A stretch of DNA of 64,000 nucleotides from Toxotes chatareus (lineage: Eukaryota; Chordata; Actinopteri; Toxotidae): the NCBI GenBank assembly GCA_016801885.1, contig CM028891.1:11391517-11455516 (forward strand). The letters run 5' to 3'. Positions 1 to 17,337 of this stretch are shown one piece after another; within the stretch, counting starts at the first letter, position 1; the number at the start of each line of letters is the position of its first letter. The translations under genes were made by a program, and so were the position numbers. Under the pieces are notes generated by a model. It ran no database searches and had not been told where the DNA came from. It worked only from the letters and a program-made list of their open reading frames with translations.

Positions 1-1221
1 CCCCCCTCCCCGCTGTGTTTTCCCCCTGGGACTCCCTCTTGCCAGAATACAACCTGCCCTCCCTCACACTATTGATGTGTCCATGACTCTGTGCTGTGCT
101 CTGACATTGGCCCCCACTAATGGCTCAGCCTGTTCACTGGTCAGCAAGCAAACAAGACAGTGAAGGTATATGTTGTTTAGGTCCCTGCTCATAAATCTGT
201 CATACGAAGGTGTCTGCAAAATAGTAACAGAATCTGATTTCAGGAGGATGACATATAGTCAGCTTTATTTTAACACAATAAAAACTTAGTACATTCAAGT
301 CATTGTTCAGTTTTACTCCGGCTACTGTCTAAGATTTACATGTGCTGCCCTACCAGGAGGCCTCATTTTTAGAGATAAGTGTCCACCTAATTACAGTGAG
401 GAGAGAGGAGAACGTTTAAAATGGCAGCTCAGTGGAGGTCACAGCATATCCACAGTCTGCAGCCGAGCTGCACCATGATGGAGATACAGACTTTACAGAG
501 TAGTAAATCTACACGGATCGTCCAGCGCAAAGGTGTGGGAGAGAAAGGGCATTCTCACCAGTGAAAGTCAAATTAGAAAGAGGGATTTCATTCTCAGACT
601 CGACTCTGGCTCAGGTCCAGGAGTCGGGCCACTGCCAAGTGCATACCACCGGCCCCTAACATGGCTGAGCTGGGTGAGGATTCAACACAAAATGCACTTT
701 ATTTTATTTATTTATTTTTTTAATCACTAGCTTTGACAGACTGTGGGTTTGACTCGCACCTCAGAGTCTGACCATCACTGAAGATAACTAAAGAAACATT
801 CAACAGCAATAATCGGTGCAACTTTTTTCACTCATGATTGATGTAGGTTTCTCTTGGGCCAAGCGGTAATACTGTGCATCATCCATCAGAGCTTCATCAA
901 AACTGGATTAGTGGTGAAATAGTTTGAAATTCAGAATTTTAATTAAAGCTGTTTCCATTAGGCTGATGAGGGAAATGTTTTTAAATGCCTGACTATGTTC
1001 TCAAAACGCATCATCCTTCCAAATTTTGTCAAATTTGACATCCTGTACATACTGGAGTGAAACATTTTTACCCTTAAATGCAGAACTCCATTAGACCACT
1101 CAAACAACTGATGGCTGGATGTTGTCGCCTTTCAGAGTTTGAATGTTTGATATTTAATTACAGAGCCTCCATCAGGCCAATTAGTGTCATTTTTGAATGG
1201 AAAATACAGTGAAATGCAGCC

Positions 1222-1530
1222 AAGAGTCTCCAGCCATGCTGTACTGAGCTACATGCTAACATCAGCATGCTCACAATGATAATGTTTACATGCTGAGATT
1301 AGCAAGTATAATGTTAACCACGTTCTACACCTTAGTTTATAGTTCGAATACATGGTAATTAGCACTAAATACAGCTGAGACTGAGGAGATTGTCATTAGT
1401 TTTGCAGGTATTTAGTCAGAATCCTAAGTATAAGACAAAGTAAAATTTCATCCTGATGATACCATTAGTGGGAAAATCAGGGGATCACCAATCTGAATCT
1501 CTGCACAAAATTTTGTGCCACTCCATCCAC
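1222..1530. repeat. Interspersed teleost repeat (family name not assigned)
   Basis: The run of 'gctaacatcagcatgctcac'-type words, followed by a cattagttttgcaggtattt segment and a ggggatcaccaat segment, matches a repeat I recognise as widespread in percomorph genomes. The ends are not sharply defined and no terminal repeats were confirmed, so the borders are approximate. Confidence 0.45.
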
Positions 1531-3683
1531 AGGATGATGAGATATTGCACTGGATTAATGAACACTTTGATTCGGCTTCATGATTTGGCTTCTTTCTTAG
1601 TCGTATGTCTGATTTGGCTTCGTCCCTCTGCATTTTATCAGATAGGATACCAGTGGTTAAGCAATTTTCACCTTTTGATATTAAAAATGTAGTGCAAAGA
1701 CGATTTTATAATGATAATTTTCTTATATTAAAGCCCATAGTATAAAATGCTGCAAGTATAAAGATAGCTCTGTTTTTCTGAATTATGTAAAGGCCATAAA
1801 AATGTACACACAAAAAAATAATAAATCGCATTTCTATGGATTAAAACAACCTTGAGAGTTGTCTTGTGAAGCAGGCCCTCTGAGGCCTCTACAGTGCAAA
1901 AGGATCCCCTCCCGTTGTTGTGTTTGGCAGATGATGAAATGATCTGCGTGGAAAGGGTGTACAGAGCTTTGATTGAAACCCGTTTAAATGACACCTCTTG
2001 TTGGGCGCGTCAGTAATCCCCCCGCTGCGTGTTTGTCACAGGTCAGGCCAGATATGAATAATGTATTGGGAGACATCTGACTGAGAGGCTGGTTAAAGGT
2101 GGCGCTCCCTCTAATGACAGCAAACAAGCTCTCTCCCTGACATTTCCAAGGAAAGTGGGAGGAGGAGAGAAAAGGGGGGAGAGGGGGCAGAGAGAGAGAG
2201 AGAGAGATAATGACAGACAGAGATGGAGGGAGTTGGATGTGGTCTTTCAATCCAGAGTAATCACTCAGTTTGTTTGGCTCCTGTATGTGATGAAATGTGA
2301 CAAGATGGCTTCGTCTCTATTGCACATTGTGACAGACACCGCAGCTGCATGGTAACTGCAGCTGTTGGATTAAATAGTTTTAAAGCATCTGTCTCTCATC
2401 CGCTAACGGAAACGCCCTCTGTCATTCAGCAGTGTACAGGTAGACTTCAAGAGAATCTGCATTTGAATGTTCTTGCTGTGTTGTTTAAAAAGCAGCAACC
2501 TCAGCATTACGCAGTTACATTTCTGTCTTAAAATATCCCTTATGCCTTAAGAAAAAAAAAGGTTAGTTATGTATATAGCAAATGAATGCAAACTCCTTGA
2601 GGTGGCTGAAACATCTCCACATGACTTTTTAATCTTTTCTATCTGACAAGCTCTGTAAAACTTGATGACATGATGATGCATGGAGAAGACATGGAAATAA
2701 AAAGAAGCATGGGTCTTGTAATGCATAGTAGATGAATATGATTCTATATGTGATACCAATTTCTCTACAAAATATAACTGTGCTTCCAAAATATTTTTTG
2801 TGCTCAAAAAAAAAACAAAAAACCCCATAGCACAGTCAGTATTGAATCAAACATTTAATGCCACACAGTCTTGTGCAGACAGCAGTACTGTCTTTTGGGA
2901 GCTCATTTGGGGTCCTGTTTTATAGGTGCATGTGGCAAACACCATTATTTTGCGTTTCAAATCCCAGCGTTCAAATCCCCAAGATCAAATTTTCAGATCC
3001 ATTAATGACGGCCCAAACACTACAATCCTGAAGAGGCAGAACAATAAGTACGAAGAGACTGAGGTGATCACACTGTTTTGTTGACAGGAATATGAACTGA
3101 ATCTACATTTAACGGTAACTTGTCATGGAAATACACCCCACATTAAAAGCTTTAGAATAATTGGTGATGTTTTCTTTATTTTGACCCTAAGCTGTTGATG
3201 TTTTGAATGTGCTGGTGCTCATTCTGTAGAATTTAATCTTGGACTGCTCTGTCCTATTTGAATCCCAGAAGAAGCTGATCGTTATCAGTAAAGGAGCATA
3301 ACTTCCAGTCTGCAACTTGTACTTGATCTGATTAAGGCTGCAGCATTTTGCCCTTGGGCGATGTCTGTAGCCTTGCACGGAGACAGATAACCCGATCTCC
3401 ACTCATCTCTAGCTCAGAGTCCAATTTAGCAGCTCAAAACTATGAATAAATCTAACACTCCATAATTGAATTCTTCAAACAGGCCAGATTTTCAAGGTTA
3501 GGACCAAATGCAAATCCATTTTCCAGCCTGAACAATGAAAAGTCATTTTGATTGATCTTAAAGACGAAATATGTTAGGCAGCAAGGAAAGGCAAAGATTT
3601 TTTTTTTTTTAAAGGAAAATTAACAGTCTTTATAGTGTGATTCATACTCATTTAGAGTCTACAGTGTACTATATACCATGCAC

Positions 3684-4777
3684 TGAGAAAGTATTCAGAC
3701 CCATTCACTTTTTTCACAATTTGTTATGATCTCAGCCTTAGGCTAAAATCTTTTAAATTCAACTTTTCCCTCATCAGTCTTTTACTTATATATATAAAAT
3801 ATAGTATTCAGACCCTTCACTCAGTACTGAGCCGAAGCACTTACAGCCTCGAGTCTTCTTGGGTATGATGCAACAAGCTTTGCGGACCTGAATTTGGGGA
3901 TTTTCTGCCATTCTTCTCTGAAGATCTTCTCAAGCTCTGTCAGGTTGAATGGAGACCAAACAGCCATTTTCGAGTCTCTTTAGAGATGTTCGATTGGGTT
4001 TGTGTTAGGGTTCTGGCAAAGACTTTCACAGAGTTGTCCCTAAGCCTCTTGTGTGCTGTCTTGACTGTGTGTTTAGGGTCATTGTCCTGTTGGAAGGTGG
4101 ACCTTTGTCCCAGTCTGAGGTCTTTTCATTAGGGATATGTCCACCATGCTTCATCATTGGTATGGTATTGGGATGAGTGTTGCCTGGCTTCCTCCAGACA
4201 TGACACTTAGAGTTGAGGCCAAGGTTTCATCAGACCAGAGAATCTTGTTTCTCAATGTCTGAGAGTCCTTGAGGTGCTCTTTTTTTGTTCCAGACTTCTT
4301 CTGTTTAAGAGTTATGGAGGCCACTTTGCCTTCTAGTCTTCCGCAGATCTCTGCCTTGTTACAAAGCTTTCTCTGAGCTCTGCAGCCAATTCCTTTGACC
4401 TCGAAGCTTGGTTTTAGCTCTGACATGTCTCATCAGCTGTGAGACCTTATATGGACAGGTGTGTGCCTTTTGAAATCAGGTCCAGTCCGTTGAATTTTCT
4501 ACAGGTGGACTACAATCGAGGAGTGTAGAAACACCTCAAAGATGATAAAGAGGCACCTGAGCTAAATTTTAAGTGACATAGCAAAGGGTCTGAATACTCG
4601 TGTCAGACTGATCTTTGAGTTTTTCCTTTTGCCTGTTTGTGCTTCATCATTATGGGACATTACGAGTAGACTAACTACTCTCTACACTGAGGAAAATAAA
4701 AAAAACTCAATTTAAACGATTTTAGCACGAGGCTGCAACATAACAAAACGTGAAAAAACTGAATCACTTTCTGAATG
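3684..4777 (-). mobile_element. Tc1/mariner-like DNA transposon relic with terminal inverted repeats
   Basis: The left end reads agaaagtattcagacccatt and runs on into ttttttcacaatttgttatg. The right end, reverse-complemented, reads cattcagaaagtgattcagt and runs on into ttttttcacgttttgttatg, so the two ends form imperfect inverted repeats. On the minus strand at 4154-4426 an open frame keeps the transposase-like segment LRNKILWSDETLA. The element is about 1.1 kb, shorter than a full Tc1, and its remaining coding sequence is interrupted, so it should be immobile. Both the similarity and the paired ends support the call; target-site TA duplications were not confirmed. Confidence 0.8.
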
Positions 4778-5298
4778 TTCTGTTAATCCCATAATGGTCA
4801 TTGTCCCAAACTGAATTATGAATTTAATCACTTGCCCCTTTCTCTTCTTTCTTTGTTGTATATCTGATAAAAACTGAAAAATAAGAGCTGCAGAGATGTA
4901 ATTATGGTTCACAGCTACATCATCTCCAGCAACGTATTAGCCCAAACTGGGCTCGTATCAATACTCGTCCTATTCTGCCTTCGAGAGATGCCTAGAATGA
5001 TAAATTCCATTAATTGTTTGGAGGGTTAGTTAGTATTTATTCAGCATGGTTTCCCTAATTATTTCTCTGGACGTGTTTTGTCTTGTGCATAATTCGCCGT
5101 TCCTCAGGGGACAGTGTAGTGAGTGGGTGTGCTGAGAGAGCCGGCTAATGGGAGGGAGATGGCAATGAATACCAATGCTCAGACCAGTCAGTCCTTGCAG
5201 AGACCAGACACTGTGTTTGTGTTTGGTGGGGGGGGGCGGTGTTTGTGTGTGGTTGTGTACTTGGGTTTTTTTGTGCATGGTTGCGCATCACATATGAG

Positions 5299-5310
5299 TG
5301 TATGTGTATG

Positions 5311-5341
<31 letters not shown>
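5299..5341. repeat. (GT)n microsatellite
   Basis: A GT-dinucleotide array with a few interruptions lies about 600 bases before the first recognised zbtb47 exon. It generates spurious cysteine/valine-rich open frames on the plus strand and threonine/histidine-rich ones on the minus strand. Confidence 0.9.
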
Positions 5342-5961
5342 TTGCTGCTCTGTCCCCTCTCACATCCCGTCTGGATCGAAACCCTGCCCTTCCTGTGCTA
5401 AAATAAACCCACCTTGGGAAGTTGAGGACCTTGCACAGAGCGCTGAGTGTTACACCTTTTGATTTTTCACTGCTTTGTATCGTGCAGCATGCATGCATGC
5501 ATACTGTGACTTACACTGAACAGGCTGAAAATCACAATGAGCGCAGCATAATAACTGCTGTGGGATCTAATTATTTACAACTTATTTCAACATTATTTAT
5601 GCCTCAACCTTTATGTCACATTTTTCTGTATTTATTTTTGAAGTAACATAACAGAATTGACCATTTACGAATTCAATTGCAGTAAACCTATTTCGTCAGC
5701 TTTTATGCAAATAGACACAGTTCAACAAGAAAACACACACAAAAACAAATAATAATGCGATGCATATACCATACCCAGTGAACCTTGTAGTGGGATTGTT
5801 TTCCCAACTGCTGAATCTCAGAGTTACCATATTTAGTTTCTTGACAAAATGGCAGTGATGAGATCTGAGTAGCTTCTATGCTATGATGTGATATGATAAG
5901 GAAGTCCTTTCTATTTTAACCTTTCTCTTTGTCCCTCTCCCTCCATCACTTTCTCTTTCAG

Positions 5962-10860
<4,899 letters not shown>

Positions 10861-13800
10861 CAAATCTCTGTAGCATTGAAAGCACTTTGTTACTTTTGTT
10901 TTACCATTTTTCTTTGAGCTTTTAAGAGGACTTGTTCAGCAGGGGGTGATGCACCTCAGTGACATCTACACAGAGGGGTAAAAACTGATCGAAGGCTAAA
11001 TGGAGGCCTCATAATAACACACATACAACTACCACAGTAAGAAAGAGTTATTTTTTACTCTGTTGAATACAATAGAAAACCTCAGTGTCCAGTAGGACGT
11101 GTCATCATCACTCTTCTCTTCGTGAATTTCTCAACTCTGTCCTGGTTTCATTTGGGATTTTTCCGACACCACACACATCTCTCCGGAGCCTTGCACAATG
11201 CATTGATTGTAGCATCTTTTACAAAGTGGGAGGAAGAGTTTCCTAAATCTTCGCTCATACTGGGTTCATCAGTCGAGTGAGAACCACACAATGATGAGAG
11301 AAAATGTTTTCTTTTCCGTTCTCTGCCAAGATGTAGCGAGTGGTTCTGTTTCTGACCCAGCAATAACCAAATGCTGATTTGTCTTTGAGCATATACATGT
11401 ATATGGCATTGCCAATAACCAAATCCTGTTAGCTCACCTGCTATAGTTAGGTAATGTTATACAGCATTTATAATCGATCCTGCACCTTACATTTAACTCT
11501 AGTGATATTTAAAATGTACTCCTTATTGTCTTCATTTTTATAATTGTGATAGTGTGTAATTTGTGGCACGTTAACGTCAATTTGTAAGGACATAAGAGGA
11601 CTTGTGATGCGTGGAGAGTTGACCGTGCAATGCAGTGTGTGTGTGTGTGTGTGAGTGATAGTGTGTGAGAGATTTGAAGCAGAGGTGGGAGGTGAGAATA
11701 CCCAGATCTACATTCAGCTAATTAACGCTTGAGCTTCCCCAAATCAGGAGACGGAGTAATTTGTTGACTCTCTTCTTTTGCTTACATTAAGCAAGCACGC
11801 TCCTCTCCTGTAGATCTGGCTGTGAGACAGTATGGCACTTTTCTGTGACTTGATAGTTAAACCTAATGTACTCAGACCTACAGTATATTTGTAGGTTTAA
11901 TTCTAATGTCAATGTTAACTTGCAGCTCAATTCCCAACTAAACCTAATCTGTGTAATTAGTTTGCAGAATACCAACAGTGTAGGGATGATAATAATATTC
12001 ACAAAAATCTGCTTATGTAGCTCATTAAGTGTGCACATTTCATCATGATGTATATTGTGAAATGATAAACATTATATTCCGATGCCTAACTCTCTTAAAG
12101 AGCACTGACAGTGATTACTTTTGGCACAACGGAGCTTGTCACTAAACCAACCCCTAACTGTTCACTATTACTGTACAAACTAGACAACGGTGACCTGTAG
12201 AAGCTAAACATAGTTAGGAACGTGCAATTTAATGCAGTGTGATACCCTTCAAAAACTTTGTGGCTCTTTGTGCACTTTTGACAATTTTTTGTCATAAATC
12301 CTTGTCAGTAAAAACGTCTTAAAGGAATAGTTCAGGACGTTTCAGGAAATACACATATTTGCTTTCTTGCAGAGAGAAGGTTGATACTATCCTTATACCT
12401 GTCCATCAAATGTGAAGCTACACATTAGTTTAGCCCATCATAAAAAACCGGGAAAAGCTACTCCGGCTCTGTCCAAAGCTGGAAAACATACGCCTGCCAG
12501 CATTTCTAAAGTTATCTAATTAACATGCTGCATCTTATGTGTTGAATCTGTACAGAAAAAGTGAAAACAAGAATTTGTGTGTTTGTTTTATCATGAGAGT
12601 TAGCTAGTTAGTGAGCTTTAGAGGTGCTGGTATGTGCAACTGGTTTAGCTTAGCATAAGATAAGCTAGTTGCTAGCTGTATCCGAAATGGACAGACATGA
12701 GAGTTATATCAAATTTCTCATCTAAATCTCAACAAGAAAGCAAATAGACATATTTCCCAAAATGTCAAATAAATTTTTGAAATTGGATATTTCAATCAGT
12801 TTCTCATCCAAAAAGAGTCTCTGTGCACTATGGATGCACTCCCGCTCACTTTATCTATAGCTAGCCTATTGTAGTGTAGCATTAACCTGTAAATATTGTT
12901 AAGATGTGTTTCTTCCTTGTGATTAATTCCTCATGTTTACATTCGGAGAGTCAGTTGAATGTGCCCCCACATGTGTCTTGGCTGGTGCTAGCGGAAGTTG
13001 GAATTTGTGGATTAAGCTTTTGTAAATGTAATAAGCTGTTAATTGTTTTATTTAAAAGACAGATTTAAGCACCTTAGTGTAGTCTTATGTCTCACCCCGG
13101 TTAAATGTATTTCTGAAACTGCCATGGTTAAATGGTTAGGGCCACATCCGATGTTATTTGACAATGGTACGTTTTAATTATTTTCTTCATGTGTCAAACA
13201 CATGTTTTCTATTTTGATTTGCTGCTTTTGTACAGGGTCCAGTTTGAGACTGCCCTTTAAATGAAAAGTCTAGAGCTGTTGAATTGTTGGCTGTGATAAA
13301 TCCAATTTAGCCTTACTAGACAGTGCGCTCCAGGATCAGAAATGATGCTGCAATTTAGGTGTTTGGAGCAGTTTGAGGAGATAACTGTCAACCATTTTGC
13401 AGCCATCTAAGGACTGATCTTGTCATTGGTAAATTGGAGACAACAGGTTGCTGACACAGACAAGGATAAAGCCAACCTGTCAGTGCCACACAAACATAAG
13501 GACTGTTGCTCTCTTGTGGCAACTCAGTAAACTGCACTGTTAGCAATCCTACACTAAAGAAATAGGAAAAGGCTCCCTCAGAGTACATTATCATTCATAG
13601 TCATCATTGGAGAAGCCCATGGTACTTTAGGATCATGCGAAAAGGCTAAAAATCCACTTACCGAGTATTTTCCCACTTCACTGTATTGAGAAGCACTAGC
13701 CCAAGAGACAATACTGATATACTGTGGTTATAGCTTGTGTGTTTGCCTTATATTGGGAGGGATCTGAATGTTTTTGTGTTATGGACAGTGGTAGTAGCTG

Positions 13801-16800
13801 ACAGTAAAGGAGGAGGGATAGTAGTTAATACTACTGATTTATGCACTTTGATTGCCACACTAGCCCATGAAGAGGATATGTATGCTGATACAAGATGAAA
13901 AATAGAAAGCAGAGATGTTTAATAGTGGAAAGATCTAAATCCAAAGGCTTACAGTGTATATTACATTTAAATGTAACAAGTCGATTTTGATGTTCATAAA
14001 TTATTAACAAAATCTACAAATCACAGTGATGTTCTCTGTGTTATTTGTTTAGAACTGATCAGACATTGTGGTTAGTAAGTTGAAGAAGTGGCAGACATGG
14101 ACCTGACCTGTGCTTTGTTTCCTAGAATAACTTAGTGGATCATTTGCTGTGGTGTGGCATCCTGCACACTGAGGACAACTCAGCTGTGAGCAGTCAGTTA
14201 TTTGTCACCCTGCAGCTAAACTGGTGTTTCTGTGTTTCAGTCTGCCTGTTTTGCACCGCGCTGCTCTTTAACAAGCATTTATGGTTCCTCCCTAAGGGTG
14301 CATACAGCTGAGGCTGTTTGTGGGGTCTTTTCCCTGATCACTACCATAATCAAGAGGAAGTTTAGGTCTTACCAGTTTGCTCCTATTGAAGGAGCTTAAT
14401 ATGTGACTGTTAAATTTCATGCTATTAGAAAGTGTAAAGGTAGGCATTGGTTGCCAGATTGATTAATGCGAAAGATACAATAATTATTGTGAGCACTTTA
14501 TACTCCAGTTCAGCCAGTCGGGTTTGAAGGCTGATACAGTAGCAGTTGTTTGAATCAAAATCTGCTGATGGTAGGTGTTTTTTTTTTTATATTTCCATGG
14601 CAGAAGATTATAGGAAATTATAAAAATGCAGTTTCTGCCAGAATTTTGTTCTTGGCAGGTGTTCAGTCCTCTGAAACAGCATTTCAACCAAAGGGATGAC
14701 AAAACAGACCCTGCAAAGTCCTACTGTATGTACCTGTTTGGAATCAGATCAAAATAAATAATGTTGTAATAGAATCTATTGAAGTTATGGGCTTCCAAAC
14801 CAGTGCAGTATTAATTGGTTGCTGTTATGATAAATCAAACAAATGGCAGCATATCAATTATTTTTGAGGTGAATGAGCAGAAGCTTTTTTTTTCAACAGG
14901 CCAAGATTCATCTAATCAATTGGTAAACAGGAAAAATTTTGTAAAATTATTGTAAAAACTAAATTATTTGTTTTTATCTCATTTTACACACAATATATAC
15001 ACGTATATTTTACCTCCATACATATATACTGCAGTATCAGTATCCAGAGAATGTTTAGCCACTGACCTGGCTATGAAAGTCTAAGTCCATACTCGAAAGC
15101 AGAATTTGCGTGTTAATCCTTTGTCTTGGATTATTTAACAAACAAGTCTTCCCTAAATCCAGCTGCAAAGGAGACAAAACCCATCTGTGACATCATTATA
15201 GAGGCACATTTGTGGACCCTTACAGCACCTAAATCCTGAAAAAGAACACAACAAATCATTGTTTGTTTAAGTCTGTTTTTTAATTTAGTATTTTAAAGTT
15301 AAATGGCAGTAAAGCTGAGATTATTGTAAGTGAGAAGGGAAATTTTGCACAGTGTTTAGGAGTCCTATATTGTAGGCAGGTAGGCTTTATGTCTTTTAAT
15401 TAGCCAAATTCTCCTTTACTAAGGCTAGTAGCCAAAGGCTTGTATTAGATTAGGCAAAGGTGGACCTGCTCTTGTCCTTAAATGAGGGTTTGTCAAACGG
15501 GTGCCTAGACAGCAACATAGCTACTGTGCATTCTGCATTGCAGCCAAGGCAAATGTTTGTCACATAATGAAGCCTTGAGAATAGCAGTTGTGTTCAAAGC
15601 AGAGAGTGCTCATGGGATTGCCAACTAGCGTCTCCTCTGGGTAATTTTGGGTTTAGCTGCCAGAGCAGAAGTGTGTATCCAAAAAGGATCTGATTCTGTG
15701 GCCTTCCGCTTCCAAGAAAATGGGAATATGACTATCGGAATTTAATAGCAATTACTAAAGTTTCAAGAGGGGAGGAACCATTGTATCTACGTAAGAATTC
15801 TAAGAAATGTGTTACTTTTTTGAAGAAGAAAAAGTTTCATTTAAAAAAAAAAAAATGAAGCAAAACTTTTGTATTTTTTTCCTCCACATTTTGGGCAAAT
15901 GTCCCAAAGCTGGCAGAAGGTTATCAGAAGAGTCAAAACTATAAGTGACTACATCAGTGAATTATATTGTTAGTTAAATGATTAAAATGGAGTGTAAAAA
16001 GTAGAGCTGCCAGTATTCTTCTTCTTTAGTCTTCTGTGATGGTGGACTGAAGACAGCAACTTAGGTGCTGGGTATTTGTGATGGGCATTTTTTTCCCACC
16101 ATTTTCTTTCTCTTAATAGACAAACTAAGCTATCAATCAATTGAAAATGAGAATAATCATCATTAAAAGCTAATCATTATTAAGAGCTTTTTATTTCTTT
16201 ATACATTCCTTTTAAATCATTTCACTCACTGTATTACTTGCTTATGTGTCCAGTTGTATTTTTGACTCATCTGAAAATATTTTACTACACTAAAAGAACG
16301 TGAGAGGAAATTAGAAAGCAAGTGTTGTTGTTTATTTTGCATGTGAAGGTTTGTTTAGCTGTTCTAATAAATTTGTTCGCTGGTGACTTTTCCCCTTTAT
16401 CGGGCAAAGGTATAACTATAGGCACCAATGCCGTAGTCAGTTCAAAAATGTATTATCCACATACCCTCTACATTTCCCATACTTACTCATTTTGCAGCTG
16501 TGTTAAAGAAATCATAATGTGTACTGTTATTTGCTGATTCTCTACTTTATAATGTAAACACTATGTCTTAGTTAACTCTGGTGTACAAAGACCATGTGTA
16601 GGCAGTAGTTGTCAAGTTCAGCTATATTAAAATACTAAAACAGTACAAGGACAATAGTGTCTAGAGGTGCTAATAACATTAGACTGTATTTTCTGTCTTT
16701 TATTGTATTATTGACTAGTGTCTACCGTCTGTAACACAGCAGAGCGTAATGAAATCATTTCAATATTAAACAGTATAGATATATTATTGCAAATAGAGAT

Positions 16801-16991
16801 GTGTGATGTGTTTTTGTTTCTGCCCAGAGAAACTGAAATTGTTTTTGGACTGTGTCATGTTTCAGTCAGGCTCTCTGAAGGCACCTGCATTATGACTTTG
16901 CTGCCATCTGTTGGGAAATGCACAACTTCCTGTCAGCATATTTTCCATGATTACCAAAGACAAGTTTTTGGTTGGTGATAAATACTTCAAT
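10861..16991. other. Intergenic region between zbtb47 and klhl40 (convergent 3' ends)
   Basis: The 3' untranslated region of zbtb47 must start here, but I could not assign its polyadenylation site; several distant AATAAA words exist, one of them inside a repeat. The region holds a fold-back repeat at 12321-12771 and short GT runs near 11637. I saw no coding exon; all open frames are below 90 codons and lack recognisable similarity. Confidence 0.65.
12321..12771. repeat. Fold-back MITE-like repeat, copy 1
   Basis: The left end aaaggaatagttcagg, followed by gaaatacacatatttgcttt, is matched by the reverse complement of the right end, which reads atttgacattttgggaaata and then tttgctttcttgttgagatt. 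The interior contains tagcccatca and ctggctctgtcc-like words typical of a repeat common in percomorph fishes. Two further copies occur at 21415-21556 and 30304-30463. Confidence 0.7.
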
Positions 16992-16997
16992 TTTATT
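16992..16997 (-). terminator. Candidate polyadenylation signal of klhl40
   Basis: AATAAA on the minus strand lies about 340 bases beyond the klhl40 stop codon. It is the nearest canonical hexamer downstream of the stop, so it is the likely 3' end signal; cleavage was not shown. Confidence 0.55.
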
Positions 16998-17337
16998 CCA
17001 TTCAGTGCAAAAAAAAAAAAAATGTCAGCAGACTACATATTGTTATTATTTTACAAACTGAATCAAATGCTGAAACACTTATAAAAAATGTCATCAAATA
17101 AAAAAGAAAACTGTCCATGACATTAGGTCAGAGTCACAAGTAGCTGTACAAGTAAAACTGCTGTAGCATTACTTAAAACAAACACAACTCCAAACACACA
17201 AACTGATTCTGGACAAATATGCTCATGTTAGATGTCATTGTGAGCTTGAGTATTGCTGTACCTGTCCTCAGACTGCTGTGAAACTACTGTGGACTCAAGT
17301 TTTGTTTTCTGTTGACATATAGGAACCGGAGGTGGTT

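Larger units (their letters stand above)
1..5961. other. Non-coding region upstream of the first recognised zbtb47 exon
   Basis: I found no convincing coding exon in these six kilobases. The open frames are short and match no protein I recognise. The stretch contains an interspersed repeat near 1222-1530, a GA-rich purine tract near 2150-2230, a Tc1-like relic at 3684-4777 and a (GT)n array at 5299-5341. The 5' non-coding exon or exons of zbtb47, and possibly its start codon, should lie here or further upstream, because the first recognised exon opens with a splice acceptor. I could not pick out that exon with confidence. Confidence 0.6.
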
